Assembly: GCA_012295275.1 (NCBI GenBank)
Contig: CM022665.1
Location: 3,231,667-3,295,666 of the forward strand
Reading direction: 5' to 3'
Source: Chrysomallon squamiferum
Taxonomy: Eukaryota > Mollusca > Gastropoda > Neomphalida > Peltospiridae
Length of the DNA stretch: 64,000 nucleotides
In this document: piece after piece, positions 62,927 through 64,000 of the stretch
Position numbering within the stretch: the first letter of the stretch is position 1
How the letters are laid out: each line of letters starts with the position of its first letter
Notes under the pieces: generated by a model
Seen by the model: only the letters and a program-made list of their open reading frames with translations
The model's database searches: none
Told to the model about the DNA's origin: nothing
Position numbers and translations under genes: made by a program

Positions 62927-63603
62927 GTTAAATATATTTCAAGATTCGGTTTTATTGATTATAACGTGTTTAAAAGTCAGATTTATATAATTAATACAAA
63001 TATACATTATTTGGTAGTAATATAGCATGTTGATCTAAATACACATACATGCCAATACCAGAATCTAGTTTTAACATAACGTGTACATTCTGTTAGCTGT
63101 AATGAATAAAAAAAAAAAAAAAAAAAAAAAGATTTGTAAAATGTACGAATGTTTGGTAGAGTTACATTCGGATTGACATTATCTGTACTAGGATCATTTG
63201 AAATCTCGCATGTTTGAGCCGGTATTTTCTGTTATATTTTAATCACTCAACCATTTAAACCACTATTTAAAACATCCACCGAAGATTCAAGCAATCTGCG
63301 TTAAATAGGTTAGCAGTGTATTAAACATTTGCTTGGAAAGATGCATACTATTGTTTAGTGAGGCTATTATTTGTAATTTGAAATCTTGCATGTTTGAGCT
63401 TGTATGTTCGTCAGTATTTTACTTAGTTAGTCATGCACTATTTAGAACATACACTAAGAGTTCGAGCAAGTTGCATTCGGTATTTTATTTGTTACTTAAC
63501 ATTTCTCCGAGGGATGAAAACCCAGATACGTGTCTTACCAGTAGTCTGTACTTCTCGTGAAGACGTACATTGTCAGGATTTTCCAGGTCTGACGTATCAA
63601 AAG
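61374..63603 (-). CDS. Unrecognised gene, four internal exons (partial)
   Basis: Four exons with good borders join in frame on the - strand: 63603-63539, 62703-62593, 62371-62150, 61641-61374, about 222 codons. The product is hydrophilic, rich in Glu, Lys and Leu and mostly helical-looking: FDTSDLENPDNVRLHEKYRL, GHEDEFGLMDEQIIGAVKDM, ELYRYIQAADDRAQFTQLML, LSFLLKYDSDLPKNIQPLLT, EKQRSNLLKQLQEKMLVLN, then NWQGIPDEKEPPKLNLRRAI. No signal peptide, membrane segment or domain I can name. The first exon starts mid-codon, so upstream exons lie beyond 63603 or outside the window. The 3' end is unresolved: the donor at 61373 (CTAG/gtaagg) is good, but reading through it would give 16 more residues and a stop. 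Clean phases and composition support a real gene. Confidence 0.75.
61708..61729. repeat. (CCA)n microsatellite
   Basis: Short CCA run in an intron of the unrecognised gene. Confidence 0.85.
62876..62921. repeat. (AAT)n microsatellite
   Basis: AAT trinucleotide run in an intron of the unrecognised gene. Confidence 0.9.
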
Positions 63604-63678
63604 CTAAAAACAAATATAAAATTACTATACAGACACTTCACAATCATTTAAGTATTTATTCTAGTTCATACTGTTCAT

Positions 63679-63680
63679 AA

Positions 63681-63739
<59 letters not shown>

Positions 63740-63751
63740 TGATAATAATAA

Positions 63752-63782
<31 letters not shown>
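63679..63782. repeat. (AAT)n and (AAAT)n microsatellites
   Basis: An AAT run (about 63679-63737) followed by an AAAT tetranucleotide run (about 63752-63782). Confidence 0.9.
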
Positions 63783-64000
63783 AAAGCTTCTTTCTTTAGT
63801 TAGCAAAACAGTTTTGAAAGTTTTAACATATTCATTCATTCATTCATTTACTTACATACTTATTTATATTCAATTATTTAAAAAAAAAATTTATGTTATT
63901 ATTTTTTATTTTTTTTTATAGAGGAAAAAGTTATCTAACTGAAAAGAAGCTGCTGCAAAATAAAAACGGGTAGAAAATAAATGGTTCGACTGTACTAACA

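Overview
The window looks like nuclear DNA of an invertebrate animal. It is very AT-rich, full of microsatellites and homopolymer runs, and its genes are split into many small exons with GT-AG borders. The proteins are most like their animal orthologues. A mollusc or other lophotrochozoan is my best guess, but nothing here proves the phylum. No prokaryotic or viral gene was seen.

Layout: (1) 1-5.7 kb is intergenic, with simple repeats and a possible SINE fragment. (2) 5.78-7.33 kb, + strand: a complete three-exon ChaC-type gamma-glutamylcyclotransferase (glutathione degradation), closest to CHAC2. (3) 7.3-19.1 kb is a gene-poor stretch with long TC, CA and GAA tracts. (4) 19.13-46.6 kb, - strand: a complete INO80 chromatin-remodelling ATPase. 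I resolved 36 coding exons that join in frame to 1451 codons, plus a likely 5' untranslated exon. (5) 46.6-47.3 kb: a short divergent promoter region with YY1-like motifs, shared by INO80 and the next gene. (6) 47.2-58.95 kb, + strand: a complete SR splicing factor of the SRSF4/5/6 (B52) type, with two RRMs and an RS tail, 287 aa. (7) 61.37-63.60 kb, - strand: four exons of a gene I do not recognise, running off the right edge or nearly so, and convergent with the SR gene.

The most unusual content is in the 5.8 kb intron of the SR gene (52429-58257). It holds at least 13 copies of one 74-nt box C/D snoRNA-like element. Seven are intact, with terminal stem, C box, D' box, C'-like box and D box; six are degenerate, deleted or truncated. 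The D' guide of the intact copies can pair over 11 nt with the conserved 28S rRNA stretch CCCGAAAGATG and would direct 2'-O-methylation of its first G. The copies sit in larger duplicated blocks, so this is an actively duplicating and decaying snoRNA family inside a splicing-factor intron.

The genes fit a housekeeping neighbourhood: redox metabolism, chromatin remodelling, splicing and rRNA modification. They are not an operon or a single pathway.
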